Shown here piece after piece: positions 17,429 to 26,049 of a DNA stretch of 64,000 nucleotides. Source of the DNA: SFLA01 sp045595785 (GTDB taxonomy: Bacteria; Bacillota; Clostridia; Oscillospirales; CAG-382). Made by a program: the position numbers and the translations under genes. Under the pieces are notes generated by a model that saw only the letters and a program-made list of their open reading frames with translations, made no database searches and was not told the origin of the DNA. Within the stretch, counting starts at the first letter, position 1. The number at the start of each line of letters is the position of its first letter. The stretch is from positions 1-64,000 of the forward strand of contig JAZOBE010000034.1 in NCBI GenBank assembly GCA_045595785.1, read 5' to 3'.

Positions 17429-18364
17429 TTATTTTTCGTCTCCTATAGAGAGCATTGCAAGAAGATCGTCTATAGACGTGGCTTTTGAATAATCTTCGGA
17501 TTTTTTTTGCGGATTATTCTTCGGTGCGGTGTTTTCAGAAGTCTCAACTCTATTCGAGTCGGGGAGGGGAGGTACTTCGGACGCCTTTTCATCTTCGGAT
17601 TCATCTGACTTGAATTCGGAAATGAAAAGCTCGTCCTTGTCGTCATCGGGTAAGTCGATAGGTCCGGTCTTTTCAAAATCGGTGTGTATAAATAAGTCTT
17701 TTTTAGGCGTTTCGCTATCGGTGGATAATTCTTGTTCGAAACTTTCTTCAACTTTTGTCGTTTCTTCGACGGGCTCGGTAATAGAAGCACTATCAAGCAT
17801 ATAAGTTTCACTTTCATTAAACAGATCCGCGTTTGTGCCAAGATGTATCTGAAGGAGAGCCTTGATAATACTCCCGATAGGCTCTTTTACCTCGGCCTGC
17901 CGTATCATAATAGCAGGCATATTATTGGAAATATTCTCGTCAATTGATTTTTTTTGTTTTTTATTTATGTTCTTGTATGCTAACTCCAGATTGACAATAT
18001 CAATACCGATATATGCAGAATCGTCTTTTCCGCATACTTTGGCATCCTTCACGTTAGACCATTCGATAAACAGACCGTTTTTGTTCTTCCCGGTAAAGTC
18101 GTATAGACCGTCTTCGGTAAAAACAATTGCATACGGGCGTACCAGCCACTGTGTCATACCTGAAACCAGTAAGCAGAACCCGATAACCAAAGAAACACCG
18201 CCAACAGACAGAAAGACAATGTTTTTTGTAAAATCCTCAATTCCGGATGAAACAGCCAGCGGAAGGATGAGAAGTACTATTCCGGAAACAGTCATTAAGC
18301 CGCCTAAAATAGCACTAAGCAGACCTTTTCGCTTAGTTTTGTTATAAAAAATAGGTTTTTGCAC
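17429..18364 (-). CDS. STM3941-like two-helix membrane protein with acidic tail, function unknown
   Basis: A 311-residue protein. Two hydrophobic helices (about 15-38 and 46-70) are followed by a PH-like beta domain (about 75-180) containing YAIVFTEDGLYDFTG and FIEWSNVKDAKV. A low-complexity, Ser/Glu/Asp-rich tail (about 190-311) is probably disordered. The first half resembles STM3941-type membrane proteins of Firmicutes, but no function is known. It follows the next gene upstream after five bases, and probably forms an operon with it and yifB. Like the product of 13818-14507, it combines two helices with a PH-like domain. Confidence 0.7.
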   Translation of the reverse strand: MQKPIFYNKTKRKGLLSAILGGLMTVSGIVLLILPLAVSSGIEDFTKNIVFLSVGGVSLVIGFCLLVSGMTQWLVRPYAIVFTEDGLYDFTGKNKNGLFIEWSNVKDAKVCGKDDSAYIGIDIVNLELAYKNINKKQKKSIDENISNNMPAIMIRQAEVKEPIGSIIKALLQIHLGTNADLFNESETYMLDSASITEPVEETTKVEESFEQELSTDSETPKKDLFIHTDFEKTGPIDLPDDDKDELFISEFKSDESEDEKASEVPPLPDSNRVETSENTAPKNNPQKKSEDYSKATSIDDLLAMLSIGDEK

Positions 18365-18369
18365 AGTAG

Positions 18370-19077
18370 TTACCTGCCTTGCTTGTACTTTGCTTCGTCA
18401 AGAATAGCGAAATCATGGTAGACCTGAAGATTTGCAACCTCTTCATCGCCGTAATAAACTGTAAGATATAATGCGGTACGAGTGTTAAGTACCTGACCGT
18501 TATCCTCGTTTATATCGGGCTCTCCGTGGGAGAAATCTCCGTCATCAAAAAAGTATTGGTTCGTGGTTTTATCTATTTCTACTCCGCCAAAGGAAACGCG
18601 GGCAAATCCGTAATCGTTTTTCGAAGTGAATTCCACGTTACATACTTGGTATTCTTTTCCATTTTTATCGGTAAGCTTCACCGTGAAGGGAAGTGACTTA
18701 TCCTTTTCACCGGTAAATCTTTTCATACGGTAACGCAGTCCGATTTCAAACTCTTTGGCATCTTCTGCGTAATAGTTGTTGCGAATCTGTATGGTGCCAT
18801 CTTCATTCATGGTAGAAGCGGTCTGCACAGAATAAACAGTAAAATCATCACCAAGCTTTTGTGCGATAATTACGGCATCGTCAGAAAAATACATTTCCTT
18901 TAAAAGCCTTGCGTCGGTACTGGTGAATATTCTGAAAAGAATTATTCCCCAGACGAGTGCGCAAATCCCCCAAAATGTATATCTGAATATCTGCTTGATT
19001 ATCCATCCTGCTTTGGATGATCTTTCTTTTTCTAATTTTCTTTCTTCTTCCGGAAAATGCTTGCCTTCGTAATCCAT
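18370..19077 (-). CDS. Single-pass membrane protein, function unknown
   Basis: A 235-residue protein with a charged cytoplasmic N-terminus (about 1-28), one hydrophobic helix (about 29-48) and a soluble part of about 185 residues, mostly predicted beta, on the outside. No cysteine pair, peptidase or ligand motif is visible. It lies 15 bases after yifB and five before the next membrane protein, so the three are likely one transcript. I do not recognise the family. An envelope role is a reasonable guess from topology only. Confidence 0.68.
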   Translation of the reverse strand: MDYEGKHFPEEERKLEKERSSKAGWIIKQIFRYTFWGICALVWGIILFRIFTSTDARLLKEMYFSDDAVIIAQKLGDDFTVYSVQTASTMNEDGTIQIRNNYYAEDAKEFEIGLRYRMKRFTGEKDKSLPFTVKLTDKNGKEYQVCNVEFTSKNDYGFARVSFGGVEIDKTTNQYFFDDGDFSHGEPDINEDNGQVLNTRTALYLTVYYGDEEVANLQVYHDFAILDEAKYKQGR

Positions 19078-19092
19078 TGAGTTACCTCGTTA

Positions 19093-20622
19093 TTATGACC
19101 AATATTTTCTGTCAAGCGATCTCAAATGCATCGCTTGTGCTATGTGTGCTCTTTCAATTTTTTCGCTTTCTTTTAAGTCCGCGATAGTTCTTGCAACTTT
19201 AAGAAGTCTATCGTGTCCGCGAGCAGAAAGAGAAAGCACCTTGTACGCTTTCTCCAGCGTTTGTTCTGCATCCGATGTCATACTGCAATACTTACGCATC
19301 TGCGATGATGACAAAGCGGAATTGGGTACAAATTCATTCTTGTCTGAAAAACGTCTGGAAGCGAACTCGCGTGATGCGATAACACGTTCTCTGATCTGTG
19401 CACTGGTTTCTTCTTCGGAATCTCCGTGAAGATCTCTGTAATCCAGTTGCGGAACTTCAGTCTGAATATCAATTCTGTCAAGCAGGGGACCGGATATTCT
19501 TGAAATATAATCGTGCCTTGAAGCGGGAGAGCAAGTGCACTCTCTGGTGGGATGTCCGAAATATCCGCATTTACAAGGGTTCATTGCACAGACAAGCATA
19601 AAACTCGCCGGGTATGTAATCGTGTTGTTAACCCTTGATACAGTAACGCTTCGACTTTCCAACGGTTGGCGCAACGCTTCTCTGGTTACCTTGGAAAATT
19701 CGGTGAATTCGTCTAGGAAAAGCACACCGTTGTTTGCGAGCGAGATCTCGCCGGGGCGCGGTATGATGCCTCCACCTATAAGAGCGTTAGGAGAAGCCGA
19801 ATGATGAGGATTTCTGTATGGGCGCTTTGTAATAAGCCCACCGGTATGTAAGCCTGCTACGGAATAAATCTCAGTACATTCTATGGCTTCTTTAAGTGAA
19901 AGCGGAGGAAGAATCGACGGAATTCTTGATGCGATCATACTTTTTCCTGAACCGGGAGGCCCGATGAGCAGCAAATTGTGTCCGCCGGCAGCTGCAATTT
20001 CTGCAGCAAATTTTGCGGCAGACTGACCTTTAACGTCGCAAAAATCAAGCGGGTGGCTGTTGGTGTATTTCAAGAAATCATCTTCATCAAATACTGTTTT
20101 GCTGATTAATTCTTTCCCGGTCAAATGGTCAAGCAGCTGACGGATATTTTTAACGGGATAAACGTCAATGCCTATAGCAGCAGACGCTTCTGCAGCATTG
20201 ATCTCGGGAACATAGATCTCTTTCAATCCGTTGTCTCGTGCGGCGGTCGCCATAGCTAGGCAGCCGTTTATACCGCGTAGATCTCCTGTAAGCGACAGTT
20301 CTCCTACAAAGCATTTTTCAGATAAGTTACAAAGATTCAAGCTTACCTCGTCGATAATGGAAAGTAGTATAGGGAGGTCGTATATAGAGCCCTCTTTTTT
20401 GAAGTCTGCAGGGGCAAGGTTTACGGTAAGCACGCCTTTTTTGATGTTAAAGCAATTGGATTTTGCGGCAGAATAAACACGTCCCGATGCTTCTTTTACA
20501 GCAGCGTCAGGCAAACCGATTATATCAAGACGCGGCTTCGAGGAATTCGAAGCACCGGCTTCAACAGAAACAGTTATTCCGTCAATCCCGGAAAGTGCAA
20601 CCGAATTAACAACGGTGATCAT
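19093..20622 (-). CDS. yifB: YifB/ComM family Mg-chelatase-like AAA+ ATPase
   Basis: A 509-residue protein of normal length. The N-terminal ChlI-like domain (MITVVNSVALSGIDGITVSV, GLPDAAVKEASGRV, VNLAPADFKKEGS) is followed by an AAA+ core with Walker A GPPGSGKSMIASR (about 222-234) and Walker B GVLFLDEFTEF (about 299). Also present are an intervening zinc-binding cluster of cysteines (NPCKCGYFGHPTRECTCS) and a C-terminal Mg-chelatase lid. ComM is a hexameric helicase that promotes branch migration during transformation-type recombination in other bacteria. Start at 20622 with TGGAGGT upstream and its own promoter, divergent from nifJ. Confidence 0.95.
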   Translation of the reverse strand: MITVVNSVALSGIDGITVSVEAGASNSSKPRLDIIGLPDAAVKEASGRVYSAAKSNCFNIKKGVLTVNLAPADFKKEGSIYDLPILLSIIDEVSLNLCNLSEKCFVGELSLTGDLRGINGCLAMATAARDNGLKEIYVPEINAAEASAAIGIDVYPVKNIRQLLDHLTGKELISKTVFDEDDFLKYTNSHPLDFCDVKGQSAAKFAAEIAAAGGHNLLLIGPPGSGKSMIASRIPSILPPLSLKEAIECTEIYSVAGLHTGGLITKRPYRNPHHSASPNALIGGGIIPRPGEISLANNGVLFLDEFTEFSKVTREALRQPLESRSVTVSRVNNTITYPASFMLVCAMNPCKCGYFGHPTRECTCSPASRHDYISRISGPLLDRIDIQTEVPQLDYRDLHGDSEEETSAQIRERVIASREFASRRFSDKNEFVPNSALSSSQMRKYCSMTSDAEQTLEKAYKVLSLSARGHDRLLKVARTIADLKESEKIERAHIAQAMHLRSLDRKYWS

Positions 20623-20649
20623 ATACTACCTCCATACTTTTCTAAAATA

Positions 20650-20678
20650 AATATAACATATTTATTTCTCATAATCAA
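20650..20678 (-). promoter_or_regulatory. yifB promoter
   Basis: On the minus strand TTGATT (20678-20673), 17 bases, TATATT (20655-20650). Confidence 0.6.
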
Positions 20679-20769
20679 GCGCGAGTACATATTTTTAACC
20701 AATAAAATGATGAAAATTCACAGAAAAGAAAACTAAAAAATATTTTTTGTGGAAAAAAGAAAAATTGTC

Positions 20770-20798
20770 TTTACATGTCGGCAAAAAAATGTTATTAT
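20770..20798 (+). promoter_or_regulatory. nifJ promoter
   Basis: TTTACA (20770-20775), 17 bases, TATTAT (20793-20798), followed by an AGGAGGT site at 20814-20820. Confidence 0.6.
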
Positions 20799-20829
20799 AT
20801 ACTGAATGAAAATAGGAGGTATAATAATT

Positions 20830-23800
20830 ATGTCCAGAAACAAAAGGTCAATGGATGGTAATACAGCTGCCGCTCACGTAGCGTATGCGTTTACCGAAGT
20901 TGCCGCAATTTACCCTATCACACCTTCCAGCGTAATGGCTGAGCTTACTGACTCCTGGTCCGCTTCAGGTCAGAAGAATGTTTTCGGCGACGAAGTAAAA
21001 GTTGTTGAAATGCAGTCTGAAGCAGGCGCAGCAGGTACCGTTCACGGCTCTCTTGCAGCCGGTGCGCTTACTACTACATTTACCGCTTCCCAGGGTCTTC
21101 TCCTTATGATCCCTAACATGTACAAGATTGCAGGTGAGTTGCTACCTTGCGTAATTCACTGTGCGGCGCGTTGCGTAGCATCTCACGCTCTTAACATTTT
21201 CGGTGATCATTGTGACGTTTACGCATGCCGCCAGACCGGCTTTGCTATGATGGCAGAATCCAACCCTCAGGAAGTTATGGACCTTGCCGCAGTAGCACAC
21301 CTTTCCGCTATCAAGGGCAGAGTTCCCGTTCTTAACTATTTCGACGGCTTCAGAACCTCTCACGAGATTCAGAAGATCGAAGAGTGGGATTATGCCGATC
21401 TTGCAGATATGCTTGATAAAGATGCTGTTGCAGCTTTCCGTGCAAGATCTCTCAACCCCGCTCATCCCGTTCTCCGCGGCTCTGCAGAAAACGGTGATAT
21501 TTTCTTCCAGCACAGAGAAGCTTGCAATACTTATTATGACGCGTTCCCCGCAATTGTTGAAGAATATATGAATAAGGTAAACGAGAAGATCGGTACCGAT
21601 TATAAGCTCTTTAACTATTACGGTGCTCCTGATGCTGAAAAGGTTATCGTTGCAATGGGCTCTGTATGCGATGTTGCAGAAGAGGTTATTGACTACCTTA
21701 CCGCAAAGGGTGAGAAGGTTGGTCTTATCAAGGTAAGACTTTACAGACCTTTCTCTCCTAAACATCTTATTGACGCTATTCCCGCAACTGCAAAGAAGAT
21801 CGCCGTTCTTGACCGTACCAAGGAACCCGGCTCTCTCGGCGAACCTCTTTATCTTGATGTTGTTACCGCTCTTCGTCAGAACGGTTATACCGGTACTATC
21901 GTTGGTGGTAGATACGGTCTGGGAAGCAAGGATACTCCTCCTTCCGTTATTTTCGCTACATTTAAGAATCTTGACGCTGAGGAACCTAAGAACGGCTTTA
22001 CCCTCGGCATCGTAGATGACGTTACCGGTCGCTCTCTTCCTGAAGAAGTTTGCCCTGACACAGCTCCCGAAGGAACTATTTCCTGCAAGTTCTGGGGCTT
22101 GGGCGGTGACGGTACCGTTGGTGCAAACAAGAACTCTATTAAGATCATCGGCGACCATACCGATAAGTTTATTCAGGCATACTTCCAGTATGACTCCAAG
22201 AAGACCGGCGGTGTTACTATTTCTCACCTCCGCTTCGGCGATAAGCCTATCAAGTCTCCTTATTATATTACTAAGGCAAACTTTGTTGCATGTCATAATC
22301 CCAGCTATATAAACAAGGGCTATAAGATTGTTAATGATGTTAAACCCGGCGGAACCTTCCTTCTCAATTGCCAGTGGAGCCCCGAGGAGCTTAACGAGCA
22401 CCTTCCTGCAGAGGTTAAACGTTATATTGCCGATAATGACATTAATTTCTATACCGTTAACGCTATCGATAAAGCGCGCGAGATCGGTATGGGTAAGAGA
22501 ACCAATACCATACTTCAGGCGGCATTCTTTGCTCTCGCAAATATTATGCCTATCGAGAACGCTGTTGAGTACATGAAGTACATGGCTAAGAAGTCCTACA
22601 TGAAGAAGGGCGAAGCCGTTGTTGAAATGAACTACAAGGCTATCGATGCCGGCGTAGACGCTATTGTTAAGATTGACGTTCCCGCTGAATGGAAGACCGC
22701 TTCCGCTTGCGGTGCAGCTGCTTCCGTTTCCGGCGACAGACCTGAAGTTGTTAAGTTTGTAGAAAACATAGTTCTCCCCGTTGCAAAGATGAACGGCGAT
22801 TCACTTCCCGTAAGTGCGTTCGTTGATTACGTTGACGGTACCTTCCCTCAGGGTGCTGCGGCTTACGAAAAGCGCGGTGTTGCAGTTGACGTTCCTCAGT
22901 GGATTCCCGAAAACTGTATCCAGTGTAACCAGTGCGCTTATGTTTGTCCTCATGCTACCATCCGTCCTTATGCTCTTAACGAAGAAGAAGTTGCTTCCGC
23001 ACCTGCTTCTCTTAAGTCCAAGAAGATGGTGGGCAAGGGCTGCGAAAACTTTATGTTTACTATGGCGGTAAGTCCTCTTGACTGCATGGGTTGTACTCTC
23101 TGCGTTTCTGCTTGTCCCGCAAAGGAAAAAGCACTTGTTATGAAGAGCCAGGAATCTCAGTCCGAGCAGGCTGAAGCTTGGAACTACTGTGTTGATAAGG
23201 TCAGCAAGAAGGATCTGCCTTTTGCACCCAACACTCTCAAGGGAAGCCAGTTCCAGCAGCCTCTGCTTGAGTTCTCCGGTTCTTGTGCAGGCTGTGCCGA
23301 AACATCTTATGCGCGTCTTATCACCCAGCTTTTTGGTGAAAGAATGTACATCTCCAATGCTACCGGATGTTCTTCCATCTGGGGCGGCTCCGCACCTGCT
23401 ACTCCTTACACCGTAAACAGAGATAGCGGCCGTGGTCCTGCTTGGGCTAACAGCTTGTTTGAGGATAATGCAGAGCACGGTCTCGGTATCCATCTCGGTC
23501 AGAAGGCTATTCGTGAGCGTCTTATCGGTTACGTTAAGTCTCTTGATTATTCCGAATGTCCCGAATGTCAGGCTAAACTTGATGCATACCTCAACACTCT
23601 CGACGACGGTCAGGCAAACGCTGTTGCTACCGAAGCAATGGTTAAGATGCTTGAAGAATGTGTATGCAAAGAAGCTTGTGATTGCTGCGAGACTGAACGT
23701 AAGATCCTTGCCGAAAAGGATTACCTTGCCAAGAAGTCTGTTTGGATCTTCGGCGGCGACGGTTGGGCATATGATATCGGCTTCGGCGGTCTTGATCATG

Positions 23801-24384
23801 TTATCGCTTCCGGCGAAAACGTTAATATAATGGTATTTGATACCGAAGTTTATTCCAACACCGGTGGTCAGGCTTCCAAGGCTTCTCAGATCGGTCAGGT
23901 TGCACAGTTTGCTGCTGCAGGTAAGGCTATCGGCAAGAAGAATCTTGCTGCTATTGCTATGTCCTATGGCTACGTTTATGTTGCACAGATCGCTATGGGC
24001 GCAGATAAGAACCAGACTCTCAAGGCGCTGCTTGAGGCTGAGGCTTATCCCGGACCTTCTCTTGTCATTGGCTATGCTCCTTGTGAAATGCACGGTGTTA
24101 AGGGCGGTATGGCTAACTGCCAGAACGAAATGAAGCGTGCTGTTGATGCAGGCTACTGGCAGATGTTCCGCTACAATCCTCTCCTTAAAGCAGAGGGCAA
24201 GAATCCCTTTGTTCTTGATTCCAAGGAACCTACTGCTGATTATATCGACTTTATCAGCAGCGAGACCAGATACAGCCGTCTCGTACAGGCGTTCCCCGAA
24301 AGAGCGAAGGAACTGTTTGAAAAAGCAAAAGAGCAGGCTGCTGCGAAGTACGAATCCTATAAAGAACTTGCAGAACAGAAATAA
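20830..24384 (+). CDS. nifJ: Pyruvate:ferredoxin (flavodoxin) oxidoreductase
   Basis: A 1184-residue single-chain PFOR that decarboxylates pyruvate to acetyl-CoA, CO2 and reduced ferredoxin, the central acetyl-CoA route in anaerobes. Domain order is classical: domain I with YAFTEVAAIYPITPSS, a CoA-binding region, two [4Fe-4S] motifs CIQCNQCAYVCPHAT and CMGCTLCVSACPAKE, a further cysteine motif SGSCAGCAETSY, and the thiamine-diphosphate site GDGWAYDIGFGG...SNTGGQ. A start at 20830 (MSRNKRSMDGNTAAAHVAY) is fixed by AGGAGGT; an in-frame ATG at 20806 lies before this site. Codon use is strongly biased, as expected for an abundant enzyme. Confidence 0.98.
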   Translation: MSRNKRSMDGNTAAAHVAYAFTEVAAIYPITPSSVMAELTDSWSASGQKNVFGDEVKVVEMQSEAGAAGTVHGSLAAGALTTTFTASQGLLLMIPNMYKIAGELLPCVIHCAARCVASHALNIFGDHCDVYACRQTGFAMMAESNPQEVMDLAAVAHLSAIKGRVPVLNYFDGFRTSHEIQKIEEWDYADLADMLDKDAVAAFRARSLNPAHPVLRGSAENGDIFFQHREACNTYYDAFPAIVEEYMNKVNEKIGTDYKLFNYYGAPDAEKVIVAMGSVCDVAEEVIDYLTAKGEKVGLIKVRLYRPFSPKHLIDAIPATAKKIAVLDRTKEPGSLGEPLYLDVVTALRQNGYTGTIVGGRYGLGSKDTPPSVIFATFKNLDAEEPKNGFTLGIVDDVTGRSLPEEVCPDTAPEGTISCKFWGLGGDGTVGANKNSIKIIGDHTDKFIQAYFQYDSKKTGGVTISHLRFGDKPIKSPYYITKANFVACHNPSYINKGYKIVNDVKPGGTFLLNCQWSPEELNEHLPAEVKRYIADNDINFYTVNAIDKAREIGMGKRTNTILQAAFFALANIMPIENAVEYMKYMAKKSYMKKGEAVVEMNYKAIDAGVDAIVKIDVPAEWKTASACGAAASVSGDRPEVVKFVENIVLPVAKMNGDSLPVSAFVDYVDGTFPQGAAAYEKRGVAVDVPQWIPENCIQCNQCAYVCPHATIRPYALNEEEVASAPASLKSKKMVGKGCENFMFTMAVSPLDCMGCTLCVSACPAKEKALVMKSQESQSEQAEAWNYCVDKVSKKDLPFAPNTLKGSQFQQPLLEFSGSCAGCAETSYARLITQLFGERMYISNATGCSSIWGGSAPATPYTVNRDSGRGPAWANSLFEDNAEHGLGIHLGQKAIRERLIGYVKSLDYSECPECQAKLDAYLNTLDDGQANAVATEAMVKMLEECVCKEACDCCETERKILAEKDYLAKKSVWIFGGDGWAYDIGFGGLDHVIASGENVNIMVFDTEVYSNTGGQASKASQIGQVAQFAAAGKAIGKKNLAAIAMSYGYVYVAQIAMGADKNQTLKALLEAEAYPGPSLVIGYAPCEMHGVKGGMANCQNEMKRAVDAGYWQMFRYNPLLKAEGKNPFVLDSKEPTADYIDFISSETRYSRLVQAFPERAKELFEKAKEQAAAKYESYKELAEQK

Positions 24385-24419
24385 GCTCTTTTCATCCAAA
24401 ATAATCATGGAGGTAAATT

Positions 24420-25397
24420 ATGTCTAAAGATAAATACTCATCAGGTGACGGTTACATGTATGTGTATCTTCTCTCGATAGTCGCTTGCGTCGTTGTAGCT
24501 TTAGTTGTGGCACTTATGGTGTTCGGTTCCGGACTTTTTAAGAAAAATAACGAATCCAACCCCGTGATCGGAGACACTTCTGAAACTTCAAGCACAGTGT
24601 CTGAAGACAATACCTCTTATTCCGATAGTGACGTGAGTGAATCTTCCAGATTCACTCAGGGCTCTGTCGATAACGCCGTTGTAAACACAGGGTTATTAGT
24701 ATTGGTTGATTCGAATCACAAATACGTTTTTCCGGAAGAAGACGACCGCGTAAATCTTTTTGCGGCTTTGAAGGGAAGTAACATTTCCTTCAGTGGTTCC
24801 GGTATTACAATGAACACCACTGCTGCAAAAGCACTCAAAGCAATGTGCGAAGCCTTCTACGCTGAATCGGGAATGGACTCGGGCGTGTTGGTGTATAACG
24901 CCTATCGTTCTTACGATAAGGTCGCAGAGACTGATGGAGCGGACGCTGCCGGCACCAGTGATTTTCATACCGGCAATTCGGTTACACTTATGTCTTGGCC
25001 CGCATCGCTGGGCGAGATAGGAGAGGGAAGATTTGCTTGGTTTACCGAAAATTGCTATTCTTACGGCTTTATTCAACGTTTTCCTGCCGATAAAGAGTCT
25101 GTCACCGGATATCCTCCCAACGGCACCATAAACCGTGGCGTTGTGTATAGATATGTTGGTGTTTGCCATGCATATTATATGTATAAGAACAACCTTTGCT
25201 TGGAGGAATATCTTGAACTGCTTAAGCAGTATACTCCTGATGCACCGTTGATTATCGACGTCCAGAATAAATCCTATGAAGTGTATTACCAGCCTATGGA
25301 AGATGGGTTGACTTCTAACATCTATATTCCGGTGGAAGATGCGTATCTCATTTCAGGTAATAACTCTGATGGATTTATTATAACGATCACCGGTTGA
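24420..25397 (+). CDS. Membrane-anchored VanY-like protein with degenerate peptidase site
   Basis: A 325-residue protein with one N-terminal membrane helix (about 12-38), a Ser/Thr/Asp-rich linker to about 80, and an external D,D-carboxypeptidase VanY-like domain. Recognisable landmarks are VLVYNAYRSYDKV, FHTGNSVTLMSW (about 182), the WFTENCYSYGFIQRFP stretch, and RYVGVCHAYYMYKNNLCLEE. In active VanY enzymes the zinc site is SxHxxGxAxD and the catalytic Glu and last His lie in EPWH before RYVG. Here the Asp is Thr, and the EPWH position reads RGVV. Only one zinc ligand survives, so the domain is probably inactive and may bind peptidoglycan. GGAGGT precedes the ATG. It follows nifJ by 35 bases with no terminator between. 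Confidence 0.82.
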   Translation: MSKDKYSSGDGYMYVYLLSIVACVVVALVVALMVFGSGLFKKNNESNPVIGDTSETSSTVSEDNTSYSDSDVSESSRFTQGSVDNAVVNTGLLVLVDSNHKYVFPEEDDRVNLFAALKGSNISFSGSGITMNTTAAKALKAMCEAFYAESGMDSGVLVYNAYRSYDKVAETDGADAAGTSDFHTGNSVTLMSWPASLGEIGEGRFAWFTENCYSYGFIQRFPADKESVTGYPPNGTINRGVVYRYVGVCHAYYMYKNNLCLEEYLELLKQYTPDAPLIIDVQNKSYEVYYQPMEDGLTSNIYIPVEDAYLISGNNSDGFIITITG

Positions 25398-25410
25398 TCA
25401 ATGTTATTTT

Positions 25411-25437
25411 AGGAAGGCCTTGTGCCTTCCTTTTTTT
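25411..25437 (+). terminator. Terminator after the VanY-like gene
   Basis: Eight-base GC-rich stem (25411-25418 with 25424-25431) followed by a run of seven T. A textbook intrinsic terminator. Confidence 0.9.
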
Positions 25438-25951
25438 ATTAACGAGATCCGGCTGCAGTTGAAATCGGCTTTTACAGTCTGTGTTCGGAAGGATTAAGAA
25501 TGCTTTCTGGCTAAAATGGCCCAAAAAAGGCAAGCAAATGCGTAGAACAAATGTTTTGTGCGCGTGAGCACAATGACGAAAATGCTATCGAGTTTTTGTG
25601 CAAAGTGTACATTGAAATCGGCTGCTGTGAGACGGTTTTTTTAACAATGCGTGATTGGCGGTCGTGAATGCGCGGCTGTGTATAATTTTGTTTAATAAAT
25701 ACGTCGTCCATAATTATATATGTTCATTGTTTTAAGTCGTTGGAATGTTCAAAAAACCTTAATATTTCAAAGATTTTTTTCGGATACGTTTTAATATTGA
25801 ATGAATGGTGAATGTTTTGTAATTTTTGTATTAATTTTAATTATATGATAGATGTTTATAATCGGCAAATAATGGAACGTGCTTAAAAAAACGATTGTTA
25901 GTACAAATAGGTAAAAAGCGCACAAAAAGAAAGCAACATATATATACACTA
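25438..25951. other. Long gene-poor stretch upstream of the ABC operon
   Basis: About 510 bases with no convincing complete gene. The part after about 25710 is very AT-rich. On the plus strand a frame open from 25515 to the TGA at 25665-25667 has protein-like composition (contains NDENAIEFLCKVYIEIGCC). It has only an internal ATG at 25551 and no ribosome site, so it could be a decayed gene remnant. A short sequence, TTGAAATCGGCT, appears twice (near 25457 and 25611). Nothing else was seen. Confidence 0.5.
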
Positions 25952-25980
25952 TTGACAAAAATGGGCGTTAGTGGTAATAT
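25952..25980 (+). promoter_or_regulatory. Promoter of the 12.6-kb ABC transporter operon
   Basis: Perfect TTGACA (25952-25957), 17 bases, TAATAT (25975-25980). It is the only good promoter seen before the 26050-38653 gene run, whose gaps are 1-19 bases. Confidence 0.8.
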
Positions 25981-26006
25981 TCATAATAACCAATATAATG
26001 TGTATT

Positions 26007-26020
26007 AAAATGCGCATTTT
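26007..26020. promoter_or_regulatory. 14-bp perfect palindrome in the ABC operon leader, possible operator
   Basis: AAAATGCGCATTTT lies about 27 bases after the -10 box, just past the expected transcription start, and before the GGGAGG ribosome site. The position and CG-centred symmetry suit a LacI-type or other dimeric repressor that controls carbohydrate genes. No regulator gene lies next to it. Confidence 0.45.
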
Positions 26021-26049
26021 CTCAGAAATCATTTGGGAGGAACTATTTC

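Noticed and set aside
21142..24408. Open frames of 419 and 535 codons on the minus strand opposite nifJ
   Set aside because: Same effect: strong codon bias in nifJ leaves few stops antisense. No domain or start signal is seen.
25511..25711. A 66-codon minus-strand frame in the gap before the ABC operon
   Set aside because: No ribosome site, no motif and low-quality composition; the plus-strand frame there looks slightly more protein-like, and even that is weak.
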